DNA of 6,877 nucleotides from an uncultured bacterium (GCA_900556165.1 USNP01000031.1:1-6877), one strand, 5' to 3'. Positions 1-6,054 are shown, counted from the first letter of the stretch. Made by a program: numbers and translations. Notes: a model not told the origin generated them from the letters alone.

Positions 1-70
1 TTCTCATGAAGAGTTAAAAGAAAATATAGTAAACACTTTTAAAGAGGCTGATTTTTATTGTAATAAGTAG
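1..70 (+). CDS. C-terminal end of an upstream gene, possibly RNase P protein (rnpA), partial
   Basis: An open frame beginning at base 2 runs 22 codons to a TAG at 68-70; the gene starts before the window. The visible tail contains the stretch HEELKENIVNTFKEA and ends in FYCNK. An amphipathic helix of this kind, rich in Glu and Lys and ending near the stop, resembles the C-terminal helix of RnpA proteins, and rnpA directly upstream of yidC and jag is a conserved order in bacteria. The RnpA RNR motif would lie outside the window, so the name rests mainly on gene order. It could be another small protein such as YidD. The tail of the gene carries the -35 element of the yidC promoter. Confidence 0.45.
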   Translation, partial: SHEELKENIVNTFKEADFYCNK

Positions 71-86
71 TGAAAAGTAGTATAAT
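58..86 (+). promoter_or_regulatory. sigma70-type promoter for yidC-jag, predicted leaderless
   Basis: TTGTAA at 58-63 (4 of 6 to the -35 consensus), a 17-nt spacer, and a perfect TATAAT at 81-86. Transcription would begin about 7 nt after the -10, at about 93-94, which is the first base of the ATG at 94. The promoter overlaps the end of the upstream gene and would separate yidC-jag expression from it. No transcript data are available. Confidence 0.6.
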
Positions 87-93
87 AATAGAT

Positions 94-1059
94 ATGAACT
101 TATTTGAAATATTTATTACTCAACCGATTTTAAATCTACTTTTGGTGATTTATAACTTTATTGGTGATTTTGGTTTTACAATTATTATCTTTACTTTAAT
201 TGTGCGTTTTTTAATGTGGCCACTAACAAAAAGTCAGCTTCATCAGTCGAAGGTTATGCGAAAACTTCAACCTGAATTACAGAAGATTCGAAAGAACGCA
301 AAAGGCAATAAACAGCTTGAAACTCTCCAGATGATGGAGCTTTATCGCAAGCATAACTTTAAGCCATTCCGCTCAATGTTAACGTTATTTATTCAGCTAC
401 CAATTCTTTTGACAATTTTTAGTGTAATGAGAATTGTGGTAAATTCTCCTGATCAAATTTCGAAATGGGTTTATCAGCCAGTTGCACAAATGGGCCGAGT
501 TAGTGAGGTTATTTCGCACAAAAAACTCGATCCAAAATTCCTTGGTGTTATTGATCTAACAGATGCAGCTGTGCCGTTAAATGACTTTTCTAGCGGATTT
601 ATGATGGTTATTGTTCTTGGTTTGGCGGTTTCACAATGGTATATGATGAAACAACTCCAACCGAAAAATGAGAAGCGTCGAGTCCGTGATATCTTTAAAG
701 AAGCTGCGGAAGGAAAAGAGCCGAATCAGTCTGAGCTTAATGCTGCGGTTAGTTCTAATATGAATATGTTAATGCCGGCAATTTTGCTTTTCGTGATGAG
801 TGGACTTTACGGTGCACTAACATTCTATTACCTAATTTCGAACATAATCCAAATTATTCAGCAAAAATATGTTTTCTCGATTGATTCGAAAGAGATGGAC
901 GAGATTGCTAGTGAGTCTTTAAAAAAGAAACTTCGAAACACTAAAGAGGCGGTTGTTGTAAAAAATATATCAGTTAAGCCACCTAAAAAAGATAATAAAG
1001 AAAAAACTGGTGGATCTAATATTCGAAGGATTAAAGCAAAGGATAAAAAACGGAGGTAA
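94..1059 (+). CDS. yidC: YidC/Oxa1-family membrane protein insertase
   Basis: Integral membrane insertase that folds and inserts membrane proteins alone or with the Sec translocon. The 321-residue product shows the 60KD_IMP family pattern: a first transmembrane segment ending in the conserved hydrophilic-groove arginine (R38 in LIVRFLMWPL), then a charged cytoplasmic hairpin (about 45-90, with HQSKVMRKLQPELQKI), a membrane segment (FIQLPILLTIF), an external loop, and further membrane segments (about 165-185 and 225-260). It ends in a long basic tail rich in Lys and Arg, as in YidC proteins that contact the ribosome. There is no lipobox or large periplasmic domain, so it is the short form. I chose ATG 94 because a promoter -10 sits at 81-86; a GTG at 70, overlapping the preceding stop, would add 8 residues. 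The jag ATG follows the stop after one base. Confidence 0.93.
   Translation: MNLFEIFITQPILNLLLVIYNFIGDFGFTIIIFTLIVRFLMWPLTKSQLHQSKVMRKLQPELQKIRKNAKGNKQLETLQMMELYRKHNFKPFRSMLTLFIQLPILLTIFSVMRIVVNSPDQISKWVYQPVAQMGRVSEVISHKKLDPKFLGVIDLTDAAVPLNDFSSGFMMVIVLGLAVSQWYMMKQLQPKNEKRRVRDIFKEAAEGKEPNQSELNAAVSSNMNMLMPAILLFVMSGLYGALTFYYLISNIIQIIQQKYVFSIDSKEMDEIASESLKKKLRNTKEAVVVKNISVKPPKKDNKEKTGGSNIRRIKAKDKKRR
1052..1056 (+). promoter_or_regulatory. Shine-Dalgarno sequence deciding the jag start
   Basis: GGAGG lies 4 nt before the ATG at 1061, inside the last codons of yidC. It is the strongest Shine-Dalgarno match in the window. It favours the 1061 start over the possible in-frame start at 1010, which lies well inside yidC. 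The full GGAGG match implies a 16S rRNA tail with a normal anti-Shine-Dalgarno sequence. Confidence 0.8.
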
Positions 1060-1060
1060 T

Positions 1061-1519
1061 ATGAATCGGGAAGAATCAATTGTTTTTGCACAAAAAATTT
1101 TGGAAGATATTCTGAGTTTCTTCGGGGTTAATTTGGCGGTTTATTCAACCGCGGATGATGAAATTATCCAGCTTTCAGTTCCTTCGAGTGAATTAAACTC
1201 ATTATTTATTGGCCGAGATTCGAATAATTTGCGATCATTGCAGTTTTTGATTTCGCGGGCTTTGGAGTCTAAAAATGCTGAAATTTCTCGTGTTAATATT
1301 GATGTTGCTGACTATAAAAAGCAGCGTGCCCAAAAAATCACCGAAAAAGCTGAAAAATGGATTGAGCAGGTTCGAAAAACTGGTGAACCTTATCGCTTGA
1401 ATTTAAACCCAACGGATCGATTTACGGTTCACAAATTGGCGCAAGATTATTCTGATATTGAAACTCATTCTGAAGGTGAAGGTCGTGAACGCCAGTTGAT
1501 TATTTCGAAAAAACAATAA
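1061..1519 (+). CDS. jag: Jag/KhpB-type RNA-binding protein, KH plus R3H domains
   Basis: A 152-residue cytoplasmic RNA-binding protein of the Jag (SpoIIIJ-associated, also KhpB/EloR) family, usually encoded just after yidC as here. Residues 1-80 form a KH-like domain, with the nucleic-acid loop at IGRDSNNLRSLQFLI (50-64). Residues 85-105 are a charged linker helix. Residues 110-152 are the R3H domain, with the diagnostic R120-x3-H124 (DRFTVH) and the following DYSDIETHSEGEG segment. The N-terminal Jag_N domain found in many Firmicutes homologues is absent. The usual GxxG of the KH loop reads G51-R-D-S54, so its second glycine is replaced by serine. Homologues bind RNA and influence cell elongation and division in streptococci; the role here is inferred. 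It is co-transcribed with yidC and followed by a terminator. Confidence 0.88.
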   Translation: MNREESIVFAQKILEDILSFFGVNLAVYSTADDEIIQLSVPSSELNSLFIGRDSNNLRSLQFLISRALESKNAEISRVNIDVADYKKQRAQKITEKAEKWIEQVRKTGEPYRLNLNPTDRFTVHKLAQDYSDIETHSEGEGRERQLIISKKQ

Positions 1520-1526
1520 TTTTCAG

Positions 1527-1555
1527 AACAAACCTTTAGGGGTTTGTTTTTCTTT
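1527..1555 (+). terminator. intrinsic terminator after yidC-jag
   Basis: AACAAACC (1527-1534) pairs over 8 bp with GGTTTGTT (1541-1548) around the loop TTTAGG. It is followed by a T-rich tail to about 1555. It begins 8 nt after the jag stop and closes the yidC-jag unit before the importer promoter. Confidence 0.85.
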
Positions 1556-1564
1556 CGAAAAAGG

Positions 1565-1593
1565 TTGATAATCATAAGCAAAAAGACTATAAT
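1565..1593 (+). promoter_or_regulatory. sigma70-type promoter for the amino-acid importer, predicted leaderless
   Basis: TTGATA at 1565-1570 (5 of 6), a 17-nt spacer, and a perfect TATAAT at 1588-1593. Seven bases separate the -10 from the ATG at 1601, so the predicted transcript starts at or one base before the start codon. There is no Shine-Dalgarno sequence between them. The geometry is the same as for the yidC promoter. Confidence 0.75.
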
Positions 1594-1600
1594 ATAAGCT

Positions 1601-2389
1601 ATGAAGGAATTTTTTCAAAAGGGTAATTTTGGCTGGATTTTTGGTTTTGTAATTTTTGCCCTGATTATTAGTGGAATGTTAATTGATGTTTTATATCGCG
1701 AAGGTTTGATTGGCGATAGAAAAAGCGTTTTAGTTGTTGGAACGCACGCGGGATTTAAGCCTTTTGAATATTTGAAGAATGGTAAGGTTATTGGTTTTGA
1801 TATTGATATTTCGAAAGAGGTTGCGAAAAGTTTAGGGAAAGAATTAAAGATTGAAGATACCGCTTTTGATGGTCTTTTGCCAGCACTTGAAAGTGGTCAG
1901 GTTGATATGGTGATTGCAGGAATGACTAAAACTCCGGAGCGAGAAAAAAATGTGTTATTTTCGGATCCTTATTATTTAGCAGCACAAAAAATTATCGTTC
2001 GAAAAAATAGCCCAATTAAGAATAAATATGAACTTTCAGGTAATAAAATTGGCGTTCAGCTTGGAACAACGAGCGACACGATTGTTTCGAAAATTAAAGG
2101 TGTTAATGTTGTTAAACTTCAATCTGTGCCGAGCGTTTTGCAAGATTTGAGTTCTGGTAAAATTGATGCTGCTATCCTTGACGAAGCTCCTGCGAATCAA
2201 TATGTAAAAGGATTTTCGAATCTAGAAGTTTTGCCAGATTCTTTAGGCAATGAAGAATATGCGATTGCAATCAAAAAAGGAAACGATGATCTGAAAAATC
2301 AGATTGATAAAGTGATTGATAAAATGAAAAAGGATGGCAGATATCAAGAATTGTTGAAGAAATATTTTGGCGAAAGAGGTAAGGAATGA
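1601..2389 (+). CDS. membrane-anchored amino-acid ABC transporter substrate-binding protein (family 3)
   Basis: Captures an amino acid outside the membrane and hands it to the permease encoded next. The 262-residue product has a single membrane segment at about 12-32, then the SBP_bac_3 fold. Family marks are GFKPFEY (51-57), GFDIDI (65-70), AGMTKTPERE (106-115) with R114 at the position that normally binds the ligand carboxylate, FSDPYY (120-125), QLGTTSD (153-159) and the late aspartate D194 in AAILDEAPA. This ligand pattern fits a polar or charged amino acid; whether glutamine, arginine or another cannot be read from it. There is no cysteine in the protein, so it is not a lipoprotein; the N-terminus looks like an uncleaved signal anchor. 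The ATG is the only start compatible with the promoter. The TGA stop overlaps the permease ATG. Confidence 0.92.
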   Translation: MKEFFQKGNFGWIFGFVIFALIISGMLIDVLYREGLIGDRKSVLVVGTHAGFKPFEYLKNGKVIGFDIDISKEVAKSLGKELKIEDTAFDGLLPALESGQVDMVIAGMTKTPEREKNVLFSDPYYLAAQKIIVRKNSPIKNKYELSGNKIGVQLGTTSDTIVSKIKGVNVVKLQSVPSVLQDLSSGKIDAAILDEAPANQYVKGFSNLEVLPDSLGNEEYAIAIKKGNDDLKNQIDKVIDKMKKDGRYQELLKKYFGERGKE

Positions 2390-3090
2390 ATTTCTGGGAA
2401 GTAATTTTTGGCGGAAATCGCTGGTTGTTTTTATGGCAAGGATTGGAAGTTACCTTAGTTTTAACGGTTTTGTCGTTAATTCTAGGTTCAATTATCGGTG
2501 TCGTAATTGCTTTGATGCGAACATCAAAATTCAATCCCTTTCGAAATTCAAAAAATGGGAAATTAGTGAATTTTAATCCATTTGCATTTTTGGCGAAAAT
2601 TTATGTTGATATTATTCGCGGAACACCACTTTTAGTGCAGCTTTTAATTATGTATTATGTGGTTTTTGGCTCATATCAATTTATGCCAAAAATTTTCATT
2701 GCGACAATTGCTTTTGGAATTAATAGCGGCGCTTATATTGCTGAAATTATTCGCGGTGGTATTGAGAGCGTTGATAAAGGACAAACTGAAGCTGCAAGAT
2801 CGCTCGGGTTTAGTAATTGGCAGGCGATGCGGTTAGTGATTCTTCCTCAGGCGCTTCGAAATTCTCTACCTTCATTGATTAGTGAATTTATTGCATTACT
2901 TAAAGAGACTTCAATTGTTGGCTGGATTGGTTTGAGTGATATTATGCGAGGTGCGGATAATATTCGTTTCGAAACTTCGACGGCATTTCAGTCGCTTTTT
3001 GCAGCTGCACTAATTTACCTCGGATTGACTGCTATTTTTACGCAAATTATGTCACGAGTTGAAAGGAAATTGAGCAATGAAAATAATTAA
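2386..3090 (+). CDS. polar amino-acid ABC transporter permease (GlnP/HisM family)
   Basis: Inner-membrane channel subunit of the importer, 234 residues with about five hydrophobic helices. The cytoplasmic EAA loop that docks on the ATPase is clear: E135-AARSLG141, then I152-LP154. DIIRGTPLLVQL (75-86) and FLALLKETS-like text (FIALLKETSIVGWIG) are also typical of the HisM/GlnP branch. Translation starts at an ATG overlapping the preceding TGA (ATGA), with AGAGG at 2375-2379, 6 nt upstream. A cytoplasmic loop at about 45-66 looks longer than I expect for the family and contains FNPF twice (49-52 and 63-66). A single permease gene is present, so the channel is probably a homodimer. The last 14 nt overlap the ATPase gene. 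Confidence 0.93.
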   Translation: MNFWEVIFGGNRWLFLWQGLEVTLVLTVLSLILGSIIGVVIALMRTSKFNPFRNSKNGKLVNFNPFAFLAKIYVDIIRGTPLLVQLLIMYYVVFGSYQFMPKIFIATIAFGINSGAYIAEIIRGGIESVDKGQTEAARSLGFSNWQAMRLVILPQALRNSLPSLISEFIALLKETSIVGWIGLSDIMRGADNIRFETSTAFQSLFAAALIYLGLTAIFTQIMSRVERKLSNENN

Positions 3091-3802
3091 AGTTAAGAAC
3101 TTAAAAAAGAGTTTTGGTTATAATCATGTGTTGAAAGGCATTGATATTGAAATTGAAGAAGGTGAAGTTGTAGTTGTTGTTGGATCGAGCGGGTCTGGAA
3201 AATCAACGTTTTTGAGGTGTTTAAATTTATTGGAAGAACCAACTTCTGGTGAAATCACGATTGATGGAGTTAAATTGACAGATAAAAAAGTTGATCTCAA
3301 TACATTGCGGCGAGAAGTTGGAATGGTTTTTCAGCAGTTTAATTTATTCCCAAACTATAACGTAATTGATAATATTAAATTAGCACCAAAAAAACTTCGA
3401 AAAACTTCTGATCAAGCTGCTACAAAGAAAGCAAAAGAGTTGCTTGATAGTGTTGGTCTTTTAAATAAAGCTAAGGAATTCCCGGTAAATTTATCTGGTG
3501 GGCAAAAACAACGAGTTGCGATTGCGCGTGCGTTAGCGATGGAACCAAAAATCATGCTTTTCGATGAGCCAACTTCAGCGCTTGACCCAGAAATGATTGG
3601 TGAGGTTTTGGATGTAATTCGAAATGTTGCCAAAAAGGGGATGACGATGGTTATTGTAACGCACGAAATGAAATTTGCTCGCGAAGTTGGAACGAGAATG
3701 ATTTTTCTTGATAAGGGTGTAATTATTGAAGATGGTATGCCAGAAGAGGTTATGGATCATCCAAAAACGGAGCGTGCAAAGCAATTTTTTAGTGCAAAAT
3801 AA
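3077..3802 (+). CDS. polar amino-acid ABC transporter ATP-binding protein (GlnQ/ArtP/HisP type)
   Basis: Cytoplasmic ATPase that powers the importer, 241 residues, the usual length for GlnQ. All nucleotide-binding motifs are intact: Walker A GSSGSGKST (36-44), Q-loop VFQQFNLFP with Q86, signature LSGGQ (139-143), Walker B IMLFDEPTSALD (159-170) with catalytic E164, and H-loop H196 in THE. The text FLRCLNLLEEPTSG and EMIGEVLDV is typical of the amino-acid importer branch rather than drug or lipoprotein exporters. The start lies inside the end of the permease gene (14-nt overlap, different frame) and has AAAGGA at 3062-3067, 9 nt upstream, suggesting translational coupling. It is the last gene of the operon; a terminator follows 4 nt after the stop. 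Confidence 0.94.
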   Translation: MKIIKVKNLKKSFGYNHVLKGIDIEIEEGEVVVVVGSSGSGKSTFLRCLNLLEEPTSGEITIDGVKLTDKKVDLNTLRREVGMVFQQFNLFPNYNVIDNIKLAPKKLRKTSDQAATKKAKELLDSVGLLNKAKEFPVNLSGGQKQRVAIARALAMEPKIMLFDEPTSALDPEMIGEVLDVIRNVAKKGMTMVIVTHEMKFAREVGTRMIFLDKGVIIEDGMPEEVMDHPKTERAKQFFSAK

Positions 3803-3806
3803 AATT

Positions 3807-3838
3807 AAAATAATGTGTCGAAAATGGCACATTATTTT
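3807..3838. terminator. bidirectional intrinsic terminator between convergent operons
   Basis: The left arm AAAATAATGTGTC (3807-3819) pairs with GGCACATTATTTT (3826-3838) over 13 bp, with one T-G wobble, around the loop GAAAAT. A T run at 3835-3840 serves the plus strand and the T-rich complement of 3800-3810 serves the minus strand. The right arm covers the stop codon and last codons of the minus-strand gtrA-like gene, so the end of that gene is itself part of the terminator. Confidence 0.85.
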
Positions 3839-4260
3839 TTGAAGACAACTTTTTTGTAAAGAATAAAATTCCAGATTAGACTAAAAATTGTAGCAATTAA
3901 TTTTGAAATTAGAAGAGCAATTTTATTATTTTTAAAGATGTTTTCGAAAATTGGTGAAAGTATAAAAATAATGAAATTTTGGATAGCCCAGAGTCCAAAA
4001 AGTGTAATAATGATGAAAAGAGTAATTTCGCGAACTAATTCTTTTTTATTCTTCGAAATGGATTTGAAGGTAATTTTCTTGTTTAGTGAAAAACTGTTCG
4101 CGAAAGTTATTCCTGTTGAGAAAATATTTGCGATAATAATAGGAACATTGAATGCTGTTAAACTAAAAAGAATAACAAAATCGAGAATTGTGTTCAATCC
4201 ACCAACAACTACGAACCAAAATTCTTGGCTATTTTTTAGTTTTTCTTGGAGATTTTTCAC
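3832..4260 (-). CDS. GtrA-like four-helix membrane protein (probable lipid-linked sugar translocase)
   Basis: A 142-residue membrane protein of the GtrA/DPMS_1 family (PF04138). Four hydrophobic segments are visible at about 14-36, 40-58, 77-100 and 114-135. Family marks include FVVVGGLNTILDF near the N-terminus, NIFSTGITFANSFSLNKKITF in the second helix and following loop, and a basic C-terminus. GtrA proteins are thought to flip polyprenyl-phosphate-linked sugars made by a partner GT2 enzyme, and the gene here overlaps exactly such a gene by 32 nt. The start is GTG at 4260-4258, supported by AAGGA (4273-4269 on the minus strand) 8 nt upstream; no ATG is near. The role is inferred from family and pairing; some GtrA proteins act only as membrane anchors or accessory subunits of their glycosyltransferase. 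Confidence 0.88.
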   Translation of the reverse strand: MKNLQEKLKNSQEFWFVVVGGLNTILDFVILFSLTAFNVPIIIANIFSTGITFANSFSLNKKITFKSISKNKKELVREITLFIIITLFGLWAIQNFIIFILSPIFENIFKNNKIALLISKLIATIFSLIWNFILYKKVVFKK

Positions 4261-5194
4261 GATTAAATTCCTTAATTTCTTGAGTTAAATAAACTGGTCG
4301 ATTTTTCGATTCAATGAATATTCGACCGATATATTCGCCTAAAATTCCAATTGAGATAAGTTGAATTCCGCCAAGAAAGAGAATTACTGACATAATCGAA
4401 GCATAACCATCACCGGTTGGAACACCAAAAAGCGGACGAATTAGTAGAAATGCGATCCATAAAAAAGCACCAATTGAAATGAAAAATCCTGTAATTGTTG
4501 CGATTCTAAGCGGAGCAACGGTAAAGCTCGTAATTCCTTCAACTGCCAAATTGAAAAGCTTTGGATAATTCCATTTGGTTTCGCCAGCAATTCGAGCGTC
4601 ACGTTTGTAAGTAATTTTTTTCTTTTTGAATCCAATCCAAGAAAACATTCCTTTGGTATAGCGATTATTCTCGCGCAGAGTTTTTAAAGCTTCAATTGTA
4701 CGGCGATCAAGAAGCCGAAAATCTCCGGTATCGCGCTGGATTTCGATTTGAGAAATGTTATCAAGAATGCTATAAAACCATTTTGAAGTTTGTTTTTTGA
4801 GCCAGGTTTCGCCATCTCGTGATTCGCGTTTTGCATAAACATCATCGTAACCTTCCTCCCAAAGATTAAGCATTACAGGGATTAATTCTGGCGGATCTTG
4901 AAGGTCTGCATCGATAATCACGAGCGCGTCACCTTTCGCATAGTCAAAACCGGCCAGCATTGCATTTTCTTTGCCGAAATTTCGACTCAAATTAATATAA
5001 GAAACTCGCGAATCTTTTTCGCTTTCATTTCGAATGATTTCCATCGTTTTATCTTTTGAGCCATCATTAATGAAAAGGAATTCAAAATCATATTTTGAAG
5101 TATTTTTCGCTAAAAGATTAAGCCTTTTGAAAAGTTTTGGCAAAGATTTTTCTTCGTTATAGGCTGGAATCATAATTGTGACGAGTTTTTTCAT
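4229..5194 (-). CDS. GT2-family polyprenyl-phosphate glycosyltransferase (GtrB/DPM1-like)
   Basis: Transfers a sugar from a nucleotide donor to a polyprenyl-phosphate carrier on the cytoplasmic face. The 321-residue product has the GT2 fold: IPAYNEEKSLP (9-19), FINDGSKDKT (41-50), LSRNFGKENAMLAG (69-82), and the metal-binding D95-x-D97 inside DADLQDPPEL. Further marks are DTGDFRLLDR (155-164) and RIAGETKWNY (201-210), both typical of GtrB, ArnC and Dpm1 relatives. Two membrane helices follow at about 231-253 and 265-288, then LGEYIGRIFIESKNRP, also characteristic. Sugar and acceptor cannot be told from sequence. I chose ATG 5194 rather than ATG 5212 because the -10 box lies between them. Arg codons are mainly CGN and isoleucine ATA seems rare, as in the importer genes. 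Confidence 0.93.
   Translation of the reverse strand: MKKLVTIMIPAYNEEKSLPKLFKRLNLLAKNTSKYDFEFLFINDGSKDKTMEIIRNESEKDSRVSYINLSRNFGKENAMLAGFDYAKGDALVIIDADLQDPPELIPVMLNLWEEGYDDVYAKRESRDGETWLKKQTSKWFYSILDNISQIEIQRDTGDFRLLDRRTIEALKTLRENNRYTKGMFSWIGFKKKKITYKRDARIAGETKWNYPKLFNLAVEGITSFTVAPLRIATITGFFISIGAFLWIAFLLIRPLFGVPTGDGYASIMSVILFLGGIQLISIGILGEYIGRIFIESKNRPVYLTQEIKEFNREKSPRKTKK
4269..4273 (-). promoter_or_regulatory. Shine-Dalgarno sequence supporting the GTG start of the gtrA-like gene
   Basis: AAGGA on the minus strand, 8 nt before the GTG at 4260, lying inside the end of the glycosyltransferase gene. It supports a GTG start and translation coupled to the upstream gene. Confidence 0.6.
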
Positions 5195-5202
5195 ATAATT
5201 AT

Positions 5203-5211
5203 ATTTTAGCA
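5203..5211 (-). promoter_or_regulatory. extended -10 promoter for the gtrB-gtrA pair, predicted leaderless
   Basis: On the minus strand TGCTAAAAT reads as an extended -10 (TG, one base, TAAAAT at 5208-5203, 5 of 6). Eight bases separate it from the ATG at 5194, so the transcript would begin within about two bases of the start codon. I see no convincing -35, which an extended -10 can do without. A TATAAT also overlaps here but ends only 3 nt before the ATG. Confidence 0.5.
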
Positions 5212-5235
5212 TAAAAAATAATTTTGTGATATAAT
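5206..5235 (+). promoter_or_regulatory. extended -10 promoter for the wzm-wzt pair, predicted near-leaderless
   Basis: TGATATAAT at 5227-5235 is an extended -10 with a perfect TATAAT (5230-5235). A weak -35, TTAGCA at 5206-5211 (4 of 6), lies 18 nt upstream and overlaps the -10 of the divergent promoter. Nine bases separate the -10 from the ATG at 5245, giving a predicted leader of about 2-3 nt and no room for a Shine-Dalgarno sequence. Confidence 0.6.
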
Positions 5236-5244
5236 TAAATAAGT

Positions 5245-6054
5245 ATGGTTAATAGATTTTTAGATAAAAGAAACAGAGTTTTATTATTTGAACTTGTTAA
5301 AACAGATTTTAAGTTGCGTTATCAAGGATCTTTTTTAGGTATAATTTGGTCTGTTTTAAAACCACTAATGCTTTTTGCGGTTATGTATACGGTTTTTGTT
5401 AAATTTTTAAAATTTACTGATGGTACGCCAACTTATCCGATTGTGTTGCTTTTAGGTAGTACACTTTGGGGATTTTTCACAGAATCAACTAATGTTGGTA
5501 TGAATTCGATAGTTGCAAAAGGGGATTTACTTAGAAAGGTTAATTTTCCTAAATATATAATTATCTTATCTTCAATGATGACAGCTTTAATTTCTTTAGG
5601 TATTAACCTTTGCGTTGTTTTGATATTTGCAATTTTTAGCGGTGTTAAGTTTTCGTGGGCGATTCTGTTAGTTCCATTTAGTTTAATGCAGTTTTTCTTG
5701 TTATCTTTTGGAATTGCTTTAATTCTTTCCACTCTATATGTTAAGTTTAGAGATATTTCACATATTTATGAAGTCTTATTGCAGGTTATATTTTATGCTG
5801 TGCCAATTATATATCCATTATCTATGGTTTCAAAAAGTCATTTGGTGATTTCGAAAATAATGATGCTTAACCCAATAGCTCAAATAATACAAGATATTAG
5901 ATATGGATTAGTATCTCAGACTACGTCGACAACTTGGAGCTTAATAAATAATTTATGGATTGCTATAATTCCTGTATTAATAACGGTTGTAGTTCTTATA
6001 GTTGGTATTAAATATTTTAGTAAGAATGCTAAGAAATTTGCGGAGATTTTATAA
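5245..6054 (+). CDS. ABC-2 polysaccharide export permease (Wzm/TagG/RfbA type)
   Basis: Membrane subunit of an ABC exporter for lipid-linked polysaccharide, 269 residues. The N-terminus carries the family pattern LVKTDFKLRYQGSFLGIIW (18-36), an amphipathic interface helix leading into the first membrane segment. About six hydrophobic helices follow, with GSTLWGFFTES and LLRKVNFPKYII between early helices and the late segments AVPIIYPLS and LNPIAQIIQDIRYGL; all are usual in Wzm/TagG proteins. The ATPase gene starts immediately after the stop. In Gram-negatives such pairs export O-antigen; in Gram-positives, teichoic acid; the substrate here is unknown. Fourteen ATA isoleucine codons and six AGA among seven arginine codons set it apart from the importer genes and hint at transfer. 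Confidence 0.9.
   Translation: MVNRFLDKRNRVLLFELVKTDFKLRYQGSFLGIIWSVLKPLMLFAVMYTVFVKFLKFTDGTPTYPIVLLLGSTLWGFFTESTNVGMNSIVAKGDLLRKVNFPKYIIILSSMMTALISLGINLCVVLIFAIFSGVKFSWAILLVPFSLMQFFLLSFGIALILSTLYVKFRDISHIYEVLLQVIFYAVPIIYPLSMVSKSHLVISKIMMLNPIAQIIQDIRYGLVSQTTSTTWSLINNLWIAIIPVLITVVVLIVGIKYFSKNAKKFAEIL

Noticed and set aside
1010..1060. In-frame start at 1010 for jag
   Set aside because: It lies inside yidC with no ribosome binding site, while ATG 1061 has GGAGG at the right distance and matches the family's N-terminus.
858..1091. Open frame on the minus strand opposite the end of yidC and start of jag
   Set aside because: It lies wholly opposite two well-supported genes, has no ribosome binding site or promoter that I can see, and its product resembles no family I recognise.
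2387..2389. Possible recoding of TGA, as in Gracilibacteria and Absconditabacteria
   Set aside because: TGA here ends the binding protein at the expected length and overlaps the next start; I see no in-frame TGA within any gene in the window.
3938..4288. Open frame of 116 codons on the plus strand across the gtrA-like gene
   Set aside because: It mirrors a strongly recognisable membrane protein on the other strand; its hydrophobic look is a by-product of the AT-rich complement.
5195..5212. Upstream ATG at 5212 for the glycosyltransferase, adding six residues
   Set aside because: The extension (MLKYNY) precedes the usual family start MKKLVTIMIPAYNE, and the extended -10 promoter occupies this stretch, so it would not be transcribed.
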